A model generated the notes under the pieces. The model was not told where the DNA came from and did no database searches. It was given only the letters and a program-made list of their open reading frames with translations. A program made the position numbers and the translations under genes. DNA of 64,000 nucleotides from NCBI RefSeq assembly GCF_027111355.2, contig NZ_CP114291.2, positions 2,232,001 through 2,296,000 of the forward strand, read 5' to 3'. The DNA comes from Flavobacterium eburneipallidum. Its GTDB lineage: Bacteria; Bacteroidota; Bacteroidia; Flavobacteriales; Flavobacteriaceae. Shown here one piece after another: positions 43,207 through 52,683 of the stretch (within the stretch, counting starts at the first letter, position 1; every line of letters begins with the position of its first letter).

Positions 43207-44199
43207 CTATTTTTTAATATCCCACTCAATCCCTTCAATCCGTTTAGCAAGAAACACCAAAGTTTCGAAAACCTCATTTTCATCTGGAGGTTTTGCTTTC
43301 CCAATAATTAATTCCTTAAATTTTGAACCGGAGTAGGTCTTTTTTAGAGTATTCCAAACAATAGAAGTTTTACTAAAAATCAGTGCTTCTTTTGGATGTT
43401 GATACAGCCAATTTTTATCATTAGGTATGGCTTTATCATCATCTTTGGCAACTTGTAACAACATCGCATCAAAAGAGTTCGAATTCACAAAGTCTTTTAT
43501 ATTTATAAGTTTGATTAATAGAGTTAAATCATAGGTATGACGAACTTTATTTGATAAATCTTCCAATGGATTTTCAGTATAAGAGAAACGAACCAGGCTT
43601 ATTATCTTTTCACAAAATGTACGCTCAATGGACAAAGCTTTTACCTCAAAATCTTCTAATTCAAACTGGGCAATTAATTCAATATTGGAAGTTGCTTTGA
43701 TATAATCAGCAATCAGAGTACGAATTGGTTTTACAACATTAGGTTCCGTATTCCCCAGATGAGACACCTCTAAAGCAATGTTTTCTCTCACTTCGCCATA
43801 CTCCCCTTTTACTCCTACTTTTGGATAAGAGTAAACTATTTTTCTAATGCTGCCTTTTTTATTAGAATTGGGATCATTTGGTACAACTTCAAGAATAGAT
43901 TTATCAATCACATTGGTAATATCTTTTAATCTATTCCGCAAAGCATTTCCACTATCAGTATCATTCTTTACAACAACTATATCAATATCTTCCGAAAATC
44001 GTTTAATAACGCCATAGCATTTGGATAATGAAGTACCTCCTTTAAAAACAATCAAATCTTTTACTTCGGAATGAAACAATTCATACAAAGCATAGGTTAC
44101 CCAATAATCCTTTTCAATAAAAATTTCTGGGATTTCAAAATAGTCCGCTGCTGCAACGATAGCACCTTCAAAATTAACTTTATCTAAATGTAAATTCAT
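43207..44199 (-). CDS. AbiEii/AbiGii-type nucleotidyltransferase toxin
   Basis: A nucleotidyltransferase of the type IV toxin-antitoxin AbiE family. The core reads IVFKGGTSLSKCYGVIKRFSEDIDIVVV, with GGTS followed by the metal-binding pair ExDxD (SEDIDI). A later FCEKIISLVR and the helical C-terminus fit the family. I place the start at ATG 44199 (330 residues) because TAA of the antitoxin gene and this ATG overlap as TAATG, a coupling typical of the pair; five codons upstream another ATG (44214) exists. Acts in abortive infection against phages or in element maintenance. Confidence 0.88.
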   Translation of the reverse strand: MNLHLDKVNFEGAIVAAADYFEIPEIFIEKDYWVTYALYELFHSEVKDLIVFKGGTSLSKCYGVIKRFSEDIDIVVVKNDTDSGNALRNRLKDITNVIDKSILEVVPNDPNSNKKGSIRKIVYSYPKVGVKGEYGEVRENIALEVSHLGNTEPNVVKPIRTLIADYIKATSNIELIAQFELEDFEVKALSIERTFCEKIISLVRFSYTENPLEDLSNKVRHTYDLTLLIKLINIKDFVNSNSFDAMLLQVAKDDDKAIPNDKNWLYQHPKEALIFSKTSIVWNTLKKTYSGSKFKELIIGKAKPPDENEVFETLVFLAKRIEGIEWDIKK

Positions 44200-44927
44200 T
44201 ATATTATATTCCAAGAGTTAGCGGTCGAAAGCATCGTTGAGTTAATGCCGTATTCATAGCTACTGGAAGGATTTATTGACTTTTTCAGAACCGAAAAAAA
44301 TACAGGCTCTACTAGCATAGCTTCCAAAAGAGCACCAAGTAACGCTCTTACTTTTGGAGGATAAGCAGCTCCATAAGTAACCAGTTTTTTTATTTCTGTA
44401 GGGTCAAAATCATAAATCACTTTTTTTAAATAAACAAGTCCATCACTTTTTTGCAAGTCAGGTATAGTATTCAAGTCTTTAATAACATCCAATAGCTCTA
44501 AATATTTAATAGCATCAGAAGTTACTTTTACATAACTTTTAGCAGGCTTAATAGCAACATTACCCACTTTTCCTTTAATTTGTTTGTCTAATGAAGCAAT
44601 ACGAATGGAAATCGGAACTTGTGTCGTTAAACCCAGTCTATTATACAATCTAGTTCCAGTAACATAAGCAACTTGTTTATTCTTATCAAACAAATAAAGA
44701 GAAAGTAAAACATCTTCTCTAGGTTTTTGCTCACCAAATACAGAAACTTTCGGTTTATAATAATAGCCTTTTTTAGCTCTTTTAATAATTCCCTTATTAA
44801 ACAATCTGCTTAATGCTTTAGAACCAGCAATAATTTCATCAGAAGTTAATCCAAGAGTATCATATCCGAATACATCTCCCGCATCGATTCGATTTATTTT
44901 ATCTGCTATTTTGTCTGTTACTTTCAT
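44199..44927 (-). CDS. AbiEi-like antitoxin (DUF6088 type)
   Basis: Antitoxin and likely autorepressor of the downstream toxin. From ATG 44927 it has 242 residues: a winged helix at the N-terminus (IDAGDVFGYDTLGLTSDEI, ALSRLFNKGIIKRAKKGYYY) and a C-terminal antitoxin domain (DVLLSLYLFDKNKQVAYVTGTRLYNRLGLTTQVP and on). An upstream start at 44990 is possible, but a full promoter (TTG-N19-TATCTTTG) lies between the two and ends 8 bp before 44927, so 44927 is chosen. This would give an almost leaderless mRNA. Confidence 0.85.
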   Translation of the reverse strand: MKVTDKIADKINRIDAGDVFGYDTLGLTSDEIIAGSKALSRLFNKGIIKRAKKGYYYKPKVSVFGEQKPREDVLLSLYLFDKNKQVAYVTGTRLYNRLGLTTQVPISIRIASLDKQIKGKVGNVAIKPAKSYVKVTSDAIKYLELLDVIKDLNTIPDLQKSDGLVYLKKVIYDFDPTEIKKLVTYGAAYPPKVRALLGALLEAMLVEPVFFSVLKKSINPSSSYEYGINSTMLSTANSWNII

Positions 44928-44935
44928 AATAGCAA

Positions 44936-44965
44936 CAAAGATAATCATTTTATTTAAAATGTCAA
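44936..44965 (-). promoter_or_regulatory. Promoter of the AbiE-like operon
   Basis: On the minus strand TTG (44963-44965), 19 bp, then TATCTTTG (44936-44943): perfect fit to the phylum consensus. The -7 box ends 8 bp before the chosen ATG, so the leader would be zero to a few bases. Confidence 0.7.
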
Positions 44966-45106
44966 GTTTATTCCATACTTTACCTGACATATCGTCTATA
45001 TTACCATCTATAAAATCATCTTCAAATACATCTTTATTGTCCTAATATATATTCATTATCTAATTCAACTATTAATTTAATTACAAGATTTACTCTACTT
45101 GTCAAT

Positions 45107-46624
45107 CTAAATGCTAAACCAATTTTGAATTATTTTTTTTTCAATATTCTTTTTACTGTTATGAATGAATTCATTTTTAACAGCATCATAGGTGTAATCA
45201 CTTCCCCATTCTTTAAAATGAGTTGCCACAGCTTCAATTGAATGACAGATAAACTCAATTTCTGCATCGGTCATTGTAGGATGTATGGACATCCGAATCC
45301 ATCCTGGGCGATCGATAAGGCAGCCTTCCAATATTTTTTGTTCAATAGATTTTGAGGTACTATGATCCACATTCAAAAGATAATGTCCATAGGTTCCCGC
45401 ACACGAACAGCCTCCTCTGGTTTGAATCCCAAATTTGTCGTTCAGTAATTTAACAATTAAATTATAGTGCACATTTTCAATGTAAAATGAAAATACGCCA
45501 AGCCTGTCAGTATGTTCTGGAGCAAGTATTTTTAAATTTTCAATTATTGAAAGCCTGCTAAAAATAATATCATTAAGTTCGTGCTCTCGGGTAAGAATGT
45601 TTTGAATCCCCATTGCTTCTTTTAATTTTATGGCAAGAGCTATTCGGATGGTCTGTAGAAAACCGGGCGTCCCACCGTCTTCTCGGGTTTCTATGTCGTC
45701 AATGTAATCGTGACCTCCCCACGGATTCGTGTAGGTTACCGTTCCTCCTCCAGGATTATCAGGTACTAAATTTTTATACAGTTTTTTATTAAAAACCAAA
45801 ACACCTGAAGTTCCAGGACCTCCTAAAAATTTGTGGGGAGAAAAAGTAATGGCATCCAAATATCGCTCATCATCGGGATGCATGTCCATAGGAACATAAG
45901 GAGCAGAACAAGCAAAATCCACAAAACACAAACCTCTATGCTGATGCATTAATCGAGCAATCTCTTGGTAATTGGTTCTGATTCCTGTCACATTGGAGCA
46001 GGCAGTCACTGCCGCAATTTTTATTGGACTGTCTTTATATTCCTCCAACAATCTTTTAAGATCGTCCAGATTTGGCAATCCATTTTCATCAGCGGCAATA
46101 ACCCGAACTTTGGCCGTGGTCTCTAGCCAAGAAGTCTGATTGGAATGATGTTCCATGTGAGAAATAAAAACAATCGGGCGTTTTTCCTCTGGCACTGCGG
46201 TAGTTTCCTTTAAATTCTCATTGAGTTTAATGCCCAATATCCGCTGAAACTTGTTGATGGCACCAGTCATTCCTGTTCCGGTGGTAATTAAAACATCTTC
46301 TTCCGACGCATTGACATGTTCTTTGATGATATTTCTTGCATTATGATAAGCGTGTGTCATCACACTTCCTGTAATGGAAGTTTCCGTGTGGGTATTGGCA
46401 GTATAAGGACCAATCTCCTTGAGCATTTTTTCTTCCACTGGCAAATAAAGTCTACCGCTGGCTGTCCAATCAGCATAAATTATTTTTTTGATTCCATAAG
46501 GGGATTCAAATTCTTGATTCTTACCAATAATATTTTCTCTAAAGGAAGAAAAATAATCCTCCAATTTGGATGATTTTTTACTCAAATCAAAAGACTCTTC
46601 AATACAATTAGTATTCAAACTCAT
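45107..46624 (-). CDS. Class V aminotransferase-fold PLP enzyme
   Basis: A 505-residue PLP enzyme of the cysteine desulfurase/isopenicillin N epimerase group. PLP-binding features: THTETSITGSVMTHAYHNAR, ISHMEHHSNQTSWLE (His over the PLP ring), CFVDFACSAPYVPMD (Asp) and the lysine near residue 265 in ITFSPHKFLGGPGTSGVLV. The segment QTRGGCSCAGTYGHYLL holds cysteines at the place of the desulfurase catalytic loop, so sulfur transfer is possible. It stands alone between AbiE and the ICE backbone. Exact substrate unknown. Confidence 0.85.
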   Translation of the reverse strand: MSLNTNCIEESFDLSKKSSKLEDYFSSFRENIIGKNQEFESPYGIKKIIYADWTASGRLYLPVEEKMLKEIGPYTANTHTETSITGSVMTHAYHNARNIIKEHVNASEEDVLITTGTGMTGAINKFQRILGIKLNENLKETTAVPEEKRPIVFISHMEHHSNQTSWLETTAKVRVIAADENGLPNLDDLKRLLEEYKDSPIKIAAVTACSNVTGIRTNYQEIARLMHQHRGLCFVDFACSAPYVPMDMHPDDERYLDAITFSPHKFLGGPGTSGVLVFNKKLYKNLVPDNPGGGTVTYTNPWGGHDYIDDIETREDGGTPGFLQTIRIALAIKLKEAMGIQNILTREHELNDIIFSRLSIIENLKILAPEHTDRLGVFSFYIENVHYNLIVKLLNDKFGIQTRGGCSCAGTYGHYLLNVDHSTSKSIEQKILEGCLIDRPGWIRMSIHPTMTDAEIEFICHSIEAVATHFKEWGSDYTYDAVKNEFIHNSKKNIEKKIIQNWFSI

Positions 46625-47075
46625 ACTTTATCCAATAAATTCGCTAGTATCGACTTAAAAAAAGCTCAAAACCAACTGGTTAGTATTACCAAATTCATCT
46701 TATGTAATGCCTATTTATAAGCAATGCATTCAAAAAAATTATTGAGTAATGTTACGAAAAATTGTTGACTTTCGAAGATGGAATCACTGATTTTTAATTC
46801 TTTATAAATTATTGATACCAAACGTCAAAACAAAAAGTAAAGCCCTTATTTTAACTGGAATTTACTGTTTTTTTTATGGTACACTACACCAAAAAAAATC
46901 TTGAAAACAAACTGCTAGAATAAAAAACTGCATTACATTTTTTGAAATTACTAACACAGTATAATCAATACTTTTTAGGATTTTTATGTTAAATTTTTTC
47001 GTACTACGAAAGCCATTGTGATAAACTTCTACAAAAGCTGTTGAATTTTGTTAAAGCAATCTAAAGTAAATAGTT
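46625..47075. other. 451-bp AT-rich intergenic stretch
   Basis: Lies between the divergent class V enzyme gene and the HTH gene. I see no open frame with a coding look, no hairpin terminator and no full TTG-N19-TAnnTTTG promoter. Confidence 0.5.
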
Positions 47076-47369
47076 ATGAATATTGACAGAATGGAATTTA
47101 TGGCATGGATGGAGCGTATCATGGATCGCTTTGATATCCTAAATGAACATATAAACGATGTTCACAAACAACGAAATAACATTGATGGAGAAGAATTACT
47201 CGATAATCAGGATCTACTCCAGATGCTCAAAATAAGCAGTCGGTCACTTCAGCGTTACCGATCAGCAGGCAAATTGCCTTATTACACAATCAGCGGAAAG
47301 CTCTACTATAAATTATCTGATGTTCATCAGTTCATACGGGATAGTTTTAATGCTCCTCTTAAAAAATAA
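47076..47369 (+). CDS. ICE helix-turn-helix protein (HTH_17 type)
   Basis: A 97-residue protein with an N-terminal helix (MEFMAWMERIMDRFDILNEHI) and an excisionase-like domain: LLDNQDLLQMLKISSRSLQR, YRSAGKLPYYTISGKLYYKLSDVHQFI. Small proteins of just this form precede the DUF3945-topB block in many Bacteroidota ICEs, where they act in excision or control. Ends 99 bp before the DUF3945/DUF4099 gene. Confidence 0.85.
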   Translation: MNIDRMEFMAWMERIMDRFDILNEHINDVHKQRNNIDGEELLDNQDLLQMLKISSRSLQRYRSAGKLPYYTISGKLYYKLSDVHQFIRDSFNAPLKK

Positions 47370-47468
47370 AAGTCAAAACCTGACAACTAGTGCCATTGAA
47401 AGTCAATCAATGGAAGAGATTATTTTATCTCTTTATTTTCGGTTAAACAAATTTTAAAGACCAAGCTG

Positions 47469-48854
47469 ATGGTTAATCAAGATACAGATAAACTCCAATT
47501 ACAAGAACAATTCTCGGATATCTTGTTGGTACTCGACAAAAAGAAAAAGAAAATTGAGGTAGTAAAGGGCATTGGAAGTGACAACAAGTTGCAAACGGTC
47601 ACGCCTGACAAAAAGAATCAAAGTCAGTTCATGCGTGTTGACAAACATGGAGATCTTTTCTCAAATTTCTTTTCCAATTTTTTACATCAATTGAAAGATC
47701 CAACCCATTTCAACTTTTTTAGGGTTTCTGCACGGGACGTCATTACTGTAGCAAAAAAAATTCAAAATGCAGTTGACAGTTCTTCAATAGCTGGAAAAAA
47801 GCTATTGGCACAATATGAGATAAAAACCGATTATAAACAATTAAACAAATATAACATGGAAACAAAACAGTCCACATCGGAAGTAGGTGAATACCGCTTC
47901 AAGCTAGAACAAATAGATTGGAAAGCAATGTCAAATATGGGAATAAACAAAGAACGTCTCGAAAAGATGAATCTAATTGACCCCTTATTAAAAGGATATA
48001 AAACCAATGAATTGGTTCCCATAAGCCTTAATTTAGGAAATGCAGTTACCCGAATGGATGCAAGACTCTCCTTGCAATCCAATGATGAAGGTAAGGTAAT
48101 CGTTGCCATTCACGGCATTCGTAAAGAACCACAATTGAATTTTCCATTTTTTGGCCATGAGTTTACCAAAGAAGATAAAGACAATTTGCTCAAAACAGGA
48201 AATATGGGACGTGTCGTTAATTTAACCAATCCCAAAACAGATGAGATAATACCTTCCATTGTTAGTGTGGACAGATTGACCAACGAACTTGTTGCTTTAC
48301 GTAGCAACCTCATCAAAATTCCCGACGAAATAAAAGGCGTAAAGTTGGATGAGCAACAAAAACAGAGCTTAATGGATGGTAAATCGCTATACATCGAGGG
48401 TATGACATCAAAAAAAGGAGAGCCATTCAATGCTTCCGTTCAATTCAATGCCGATAAACGCTATGTCGAATTCCTTTTTGACAGAAGCAATACCAATAAA
48501 CAATCTCAAAGCCAACAGCAGAGTCGTTCTGAGCAGCAAGAAGTACCACGAACCTTTAGAGGAAAAGAACTTGACGATCAGCAGTATCAGAAATTTAAAG
48601 AGGGCCAAACTGTGTATGTTACTGGTTTGGTTGACAAGAACGGAAAAGATTATCAAGGTTACATTACCTTCAACAAAGAAACTGCAAAAACTGGTTTTTC
48701 TTTTGAAAATCCAAATAAAACAAATGATAAGGCGCAATCAAAAGGAAATTCAGAAGCTAAAAATAGCGAAGCAACCAAGAATGGCAAGGAGCCAGAAAAA
48801 GCAGCCCAAGAAAAACCAAAAACTGCTGCCAAATCCAAAGTTCCAAAAATGTAA
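47469..48854 (+). CDS. DUF3945/DUF4099 domain ICE protein
   Basis: A 461-residue protein of the ICE backbone. The N-terminal third (FSDILLVLDKKKKKIEVVKG, NFFSNFLHQLKDPTHFNFFRV) and the middle (LEKMNLIDPLLKGYKTNELVPISLN, DARLSLQSNDEGKVIVAIHGIRKEP) are recalled as DUF4099/DUF3945. The C-terminus has two copies of a short beta unit, KGVKLDEQQKQSLMDGKSLYIEGM and GKELDDQQYQKFKEGQTVYVTGL, and a low-complexity Lys/Ala/Asn tail. Function unknown. topB follows after 20 bp. Confidence 0.82.
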   Translation: MVNQDTDKLQLQEQFSDILLVLDKKKKKIEVVKGIGSDNKLQTVTPDKKNQSQFMRVDKHGDLFSNFFSNFLHQLKDPTHFNFFRVSARDVITVAKKIQNAVDSSSIAGKKLLAQYEIKTDYKQLNKYNMETKQSTSEVGEYRFKLEQIDWKAMSNMGINKERLEKMNLIDPLLKGYKTNELVPISLNLGNAVTRMDARLSLQSNDEGKVIVAIHGIRKEPQLNFPFFGHEFTKEDKDNLLKTGNMGRVVNLTNPKTDEIIPSIVSVDRLTNELVALRSNLIKIPDEIKGVKLDEQQKQSLMDGKSLYIEGMTSKKGEPFNASVQFNADKRYVEFLFDRSNTNKQSQSQQQSRSEQQEVPRTFRGKELDDQQYQKFKEGQTVYVTGLVDKNGKDYQGYITFNKETAKTGFSFENPNKTNDKAQSKGNSEAKNSEATKNGKEPEKAAQEKPKTAAKSKVPKM

Positions 48855-48874
48855 TCATCATCAAAATTCCCATC

Positions 48875-50956
48875 ATGAAAATAGTGATTGCAGAAAAACC
48901 GAGTGTTGCTCGAGAAATAGCTTTCCTGTTAGGTGCCATTGAAAAGAAAGATGGTTACCTGACGGGCAACGGCTATTATGTAACTTGGGCGTTAGGACAT
49001 CTAGTATCATTGGCTATGCCCGAAGATTATGGTTTTACAGGTTTTCAAAAGGAAGCCCTACCCCTATTACCCAATCCATTCTTACTTACTGTACGTAAGC
49101 TGAAGAAAAACAATAGCTATATTCAAGATGACGGAGCAATGAAACAATTAAAAATCATTGAGCAGCTTTTAAAAAACAGTGAAAGTATAATTGTAGCCAC
49201 TGATGCTGGTCGAGAGGGAGAACTTATATTCCGTTATATTTATGAATATTTAAAATGTAACCTACCCTTTGAACGATTATGGATTAGTTCATTGACAGAA
49301 AAAGCCATTCTTAAAGGATTTGACAATTTGAAACCAGGAAGAAATTTTGACGGTCTACATTTCGCAGCAGTCGGAAGAAGTCGTGCGGATTGGCTGGTAG
49401 GAATAAACGCTTCCCAAGCGTTGAGCATTGCTGTTGGAAATGGTGTTTATTCTCTTGGAAGGGTTCAGACACCAACATTGGCACTTATCTGTAAAAGATT
49501 CTTGGAAAACAAAGCATTTGCCATTAAGAAATATTGGCAAATAGAATTAGAGCACCGTAAGGAATTCATTGATTTCAAAAGTATTTCATTGACTAAATGG
49601 GACGACAACAAACTGGCAAATGACGTACTGAAATCCATACAACGACAAGGAACAGCTACCGTGACTTCCGTTGAAACAAAAATTATCAATGAACAACCTC
49701 CTTTATTGTTTGATCTTACCGCATTACAAAAAGAAGCCAACATAAAATTAAATTTATCTGCGGAAGAAACTCTAAACATCGCCCAAAGCCTTTACGAGAA
49801 AAAATTCATTAGCTATCCACGCACTGGAAGTAAGTATGTTACAGAAGACATTTGGGCTGAAATACCCAAACTGATAAGTGTGTTGGAAGAAATGGAAAAG
49901 TTTAAGGCAGTTGTTTCTAGTGTAAAAAAAGGACGTCTCAACAAACGTATCGTTAACGATTTAAAAGTTACCGATCATCACGGTCTATTGATAACGGATA
50001 AAATACCATCAGCCTTACTCCCAAAAGAAAATGTAATTTATGAAATGATTGCATACCGATTACTGGAAACAGTTTCCAATGCCTGTAACAAACAAATTAC
50101 CGATATAAATTTACAAGTTCTCCATTACGATTTTACAGTAAAAGGGTGTGCAATTCTTGATTCAGGATGGAGATCCATCAAAGGAAACTTCACAGATGAA
50201 GACAACGACCCCATCGCAGATCTACCAGAACTAAAAATGGGTGACGAGCTAAAGTTTAGGGAAGCAAAAGTTTTGGAAGGAAAAACCAAACCACCAGTCC
50301 TTTACACTGAAGCGGGACTACTGACGGCTATGGAAAGCGCTGGAAAACTGATTAAAAATCAACAAGAAAGTAAAATATTGCAAGACATGGGCATTGGTAC
50401 TCCAGCTACACGAGCCAGTATTATTGAAACGCTTTTCAAAAGAGAATATGTCAAGAGAGAAAAGAAATCTTTAGTCCCAACAGCAAAAGGATTAAAAGTT
50501 TACGAACTCGTAAAAAACGAAAAAATTGCCGATGTGGCCATGACAGCCCAGTGGGAATTAGCCTTGCAAAAAATTGAAAACAACGAGGGAGCTGTCGCTG
50601 ATTTCCAAAAAGAAATAGAAAATTTCACCACAGCCATTACGAAAGAATTACTTTCCTTATCTGTCGAAAGTGAAAAACAAGCAGAACTAGTTTGTCCAAA
50701 ATGCAAGATTAATAAATTAATAATTCGAGATCAATTGATAAAGTGTTTGGATGAAGACTGTAACTGGGTTCAATTTCGAAAGATATGTGGGATTCAGTTA
50801 AATCTAATGGATCTAGAAATGTTAATTAACAAAGGTAGAACCAATCTTCTCAAGGGAATGATTAGTAAATCAGGAAAGAAATTCGATGCTTTCATCGTTA
50901 TGAACAGCAACGGAGAGACCACTTTTACTTTTCCTGAAAAAACAAAAAGAAAATAA
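48875..50956 (+). CDS. topB: DNA topoisomerase III (type IA) of the ICE
   Basis: A 693-residue type IA topoisomerase. The Toprim domain opens with MKIVIAEKPSVAREIA and has VATDAGREGELIFRYIYEY. The catalytic Tyr314 lies in KFISYPRTGSKYV. GRVQTPTLALICKR and GIGTPATRASIIETLFKREYV are further family marks. The C-terminus has a Cys pair region (LVCPKCKINKLI, KCLDEDCNW) that may bind zinc. In CTnDOT the related Exc is a topoisomerase of the excision operon. Its terminator just downstream is split by an IS element. Confidence 0.93.
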   Translation: MKIVIAEKPSVAREIAFLLGAIEKKDGYLTGNGYYVTWALGHLVSLAMPEDYGFTGFQKEALPLLPNPFLLTVRKLKKNNSYIQDDGAMKQLKIIEQLLKNSESIIVATDAGREGELIFRYIYEYLKCNLPFERLWISSLTEKAILKGFDNLKPGRNFDGLHFAAVGRSRADWLVGINASQALSIAVGNGVYSLGRVQTPTLALICKRFLENKAFAIKKYWQIELEHRKEFIDFKSISLTKWDDNKLANDVLKSIQRQGTATVTSVETKIINEQPPLLFDLTALQKEANIKLNLSAEETLNIAQSLYEKKFISYPRTGSKYVTEDIWAEIPKLISVLEEMEKFKAVVSSVKKGRLNKRIVNDLKVTDHHGLLITDKIPSALLPKENVIYEMIAYRLLETVSNACNKQITDINLQVLHYDFTVKGCAILDSGWRSIKGNFTDEDNDPIADLPELKMGDELKFREAKVLEGKTKPPVLYTEAGLLTAMESAGKLIKNQQESKILQDMGIGTPATRASIIETLFKREYVKREKKSLVPTAKGLKVYELVKNEKIADVAMTAQWELALQKIENNEGAVADFQKEIENFTTAITKELLSLSVESEKQAELVCPKCKINKLIIRDQLIKCLDEDCNWVQFRKICGIQLNLMDLEMLINKGRTNLLKGMISKSGKKFDAFIVMNSNGETTFTFPEKTKRK

Positions 50957-51021
50957 AAAAAAGGCTGTTTCTAAAATTGGAGGGCACTGAAAAAGTCCTT
51001 CTTTAGGAATGATTGTTAATT

Positions 51022-51060
51022 AAAAGGAGTAGAAGCTAAATGTTTTCTGCTCCTTTTTTT
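51022..51060 (+). terminator. Terminator inside the left end of the IS
   Basis: AAAAGGAGTAGAA / TTCTGCTCCTTTT with one mismatch, then a T-run; it would stop read-in before the transposase gene. Confidence 0.65.
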
Positions 51061-51093
51061 GTATCTTTTGGGTGTAATCATAAGGCCTTTTAG

Positions 51094-52542
51094 ATGTTAA
51101 TTCAGCAGCAGCAAATTCAGTTTAGTCCCTATTCTTCATTATATGATTTAATCGTTCCACAGGATAATCTACTTAGAAAAATCAACGAACTAATAGATTT
51201 TTCATTCATTTACGAGGAGTTGTTAGATAAATACTGTACAAATAACGGTCGCAAAGCAGAAAGCCCAGTTCGTATGTTTAAGTACTTACTTTTAAAAACA
51301 ATATATAATGTATATGATGTTGATGTAGTTGATCGTTCGCGTTTTGATATGTCTTTTAAATATTTTTTAGAAATGAGTCCAGAAGAAGGTGTTATCGATC
51401 CAAGCTCCTTGACAAAATTTCGTAAACTTCGTCTTAAGGACACAGACTTATTAAATCTTCTCATTGGAAAAACTGTATCTATAGCTATTGAAAAGGGAAT
51501 CATTAAATCTAAATCTATCATAGTTGATGCCACGCATACTTTATCGAGATCCAATCCATTTTCAGCAATTGATGTATTAAGAGAACGTTCTAAACTACTA
51601 CGAAAAACGGTATATTTATTTGATGATCGATTCAAAGAGAATATGCCAAAGAAGAACGATACCTATGAATTAAAAAAAGAATTGGAGTATTGCAAAGAGT
51701 TAGAGAAGCGTATAGAAAAAGAACAATCTTTAAGTTCTATACCTGCTGTGAAAGAAAAATTAAACTTACTAAAAGAAACAATAGAAGATACTCAGGAAAA
51801 TTTTACTTTATCAAAAGATACAGATGCTAAAACAGGTCATAAATCTGCTGATAGCTCTTTCTTTGGATATAAGACTCATCTAGCGATGACAGAAGAACGA
51901 ATTATCACAGCAGCTATAATAACCTCAGGAGACAAAGGAGATGGTCCAGAGTTACCGAAACTCTTAGAGATTAGCCAAGAAAACGGAATGGATGTAGACA
52001 CCATTATTGGCGATGGAGCTTATACAGGAACAAAAAATCTCCAGCTAGCAACCGGGCAAAATATTAGAGTTGTAACTAGATTAAATGTTTCGGTAGCACA
52101 AGGAACTAGAAAAGAAGAAGATAAATTTGAATACAATAAAGATGCCGATAGAATTGTTTGTCCTGCGGGGCATATGGCTATACGAAAAGCTAAACAGGGC
52201 AAAAAAAATGTTGGAAAAAATCAATCACACACCTATTATTTTGATGTTGAAAAATGCAAGTCTTGTTCTTTAAAAGAGGGATGCTACAAAGAAGGGGCAA
52301 AGACAAAAACCTATGCTGTAACGATAAAATCAGACTTACACCAAGAACAAATCGCCTTTCAGGAAACAGAATATTACAAAGAAAAAGCAAAACATCGATA
52401 CAAAATAGAGGCTAAAAATAGTGAGTTAAAAAACGTACATGGCTATGATAGGGCAATATCGTACGGCATTGCCAATATGCAAATGCAAGGAGCAATGACT
52501 ATTTTTACAGTCAATTTAAAAAGAATACTGAAATTTATATAA
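51094..52542 (+). CDS. IS1182-like transposase
   Basis: A 482-residue DDE transposase. The N-terminal domain reads NNGRKAESPVRMFKYLLLKT (about 49-68), typical of the IS5/IS1182 group. DDE positions are suggested by IIVDATHTLSRSN (Asp), TIIGDGAYTGTKN (Asp) and HRYKIEAKNSELKNVHGYDRA (Glu). A Cys-rich insert, CKSCSLKEGCY, lies before the last motif, as in IS1182 members. The frame is intact, so the element may still be active. Confidence 0.9.
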   Translation: MLIQQQQIQFSPYSSLYDLIVPQDNLLRKINELIDFSFIYEELLDKYCTNNGRKAESPVRMFKYLLLKTIYNVYDVDVVDRSRFDMSFKYFLEMSPEEGVIDPSSLTKFRKLRLKDTDLLNLLIGKTVSIAIEKGIIKSKSIIVDATHTLSRSNPFSAIDVLRERSKLLRKTVYLFDDRFKENMPKKNDTYELKKELEYCKELEKRIEKEQSLSSIPAVKEKLNLLKETIEDTQENFTLSKDTDAKTGHKSADSSFFGYKTHLAMTEERIITAAIITSGDKGDGPELPKLLEISQENGMDVDTIIGDGAYTGTKNLQLATGQNIRVVTRLNVSVAQGTRKEEDKFEYNKDADRIVCPAGHMAIRKAKQGKKNVGKNQSHTYYFDVEKCKSCSLKEGCYKEGAKTKTYAVTIKSDLHQEQIAFQETEYYKEKAKHRYKIEAKNSELKNVHGYDRAISYGIANMQMQGAMTIFTVNLKRILKFI

Positions 52543-52636
52543 GAAATTAAAAGCTAAATGGTGCATTATTAAAAACGACCTTATATAAGTCAAAAATAGA
52601 CTCATATAGCTTCAAATAAAAAACAGTTATAAAGTG

Positions 52637-52683
52637 AAAAACGCTTGCAACGGGTTAAAAAATCCTGTTACAAGCGTTTTTTT
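52637..52683 (+). terminator. Terminator inside the right end of the IS
   Basis: AAAAACGCTTG / CAAGCGTTTTT around an inner CAACGGG...TCCTGTTA arm, followed by a T-run, 95 bp after the transposase stop. Confidence 0.75.

Noticed and set aside
44928..44990. Start of the AbiEi-like antitoxin at 44990
   Set aside because: A full promoter lies between 44936 and 44965, so the extra 21 codons would be upstream of transcription start.
48430..48942. A 170-codon plus-strand frame overlapping the DUF3945 gene
   Set aside because: It is a shifted-frame shadow of the DUF3945/DUF4099 gene and of the start of topB, rich in Lys/Asn from the low-complexity tail.
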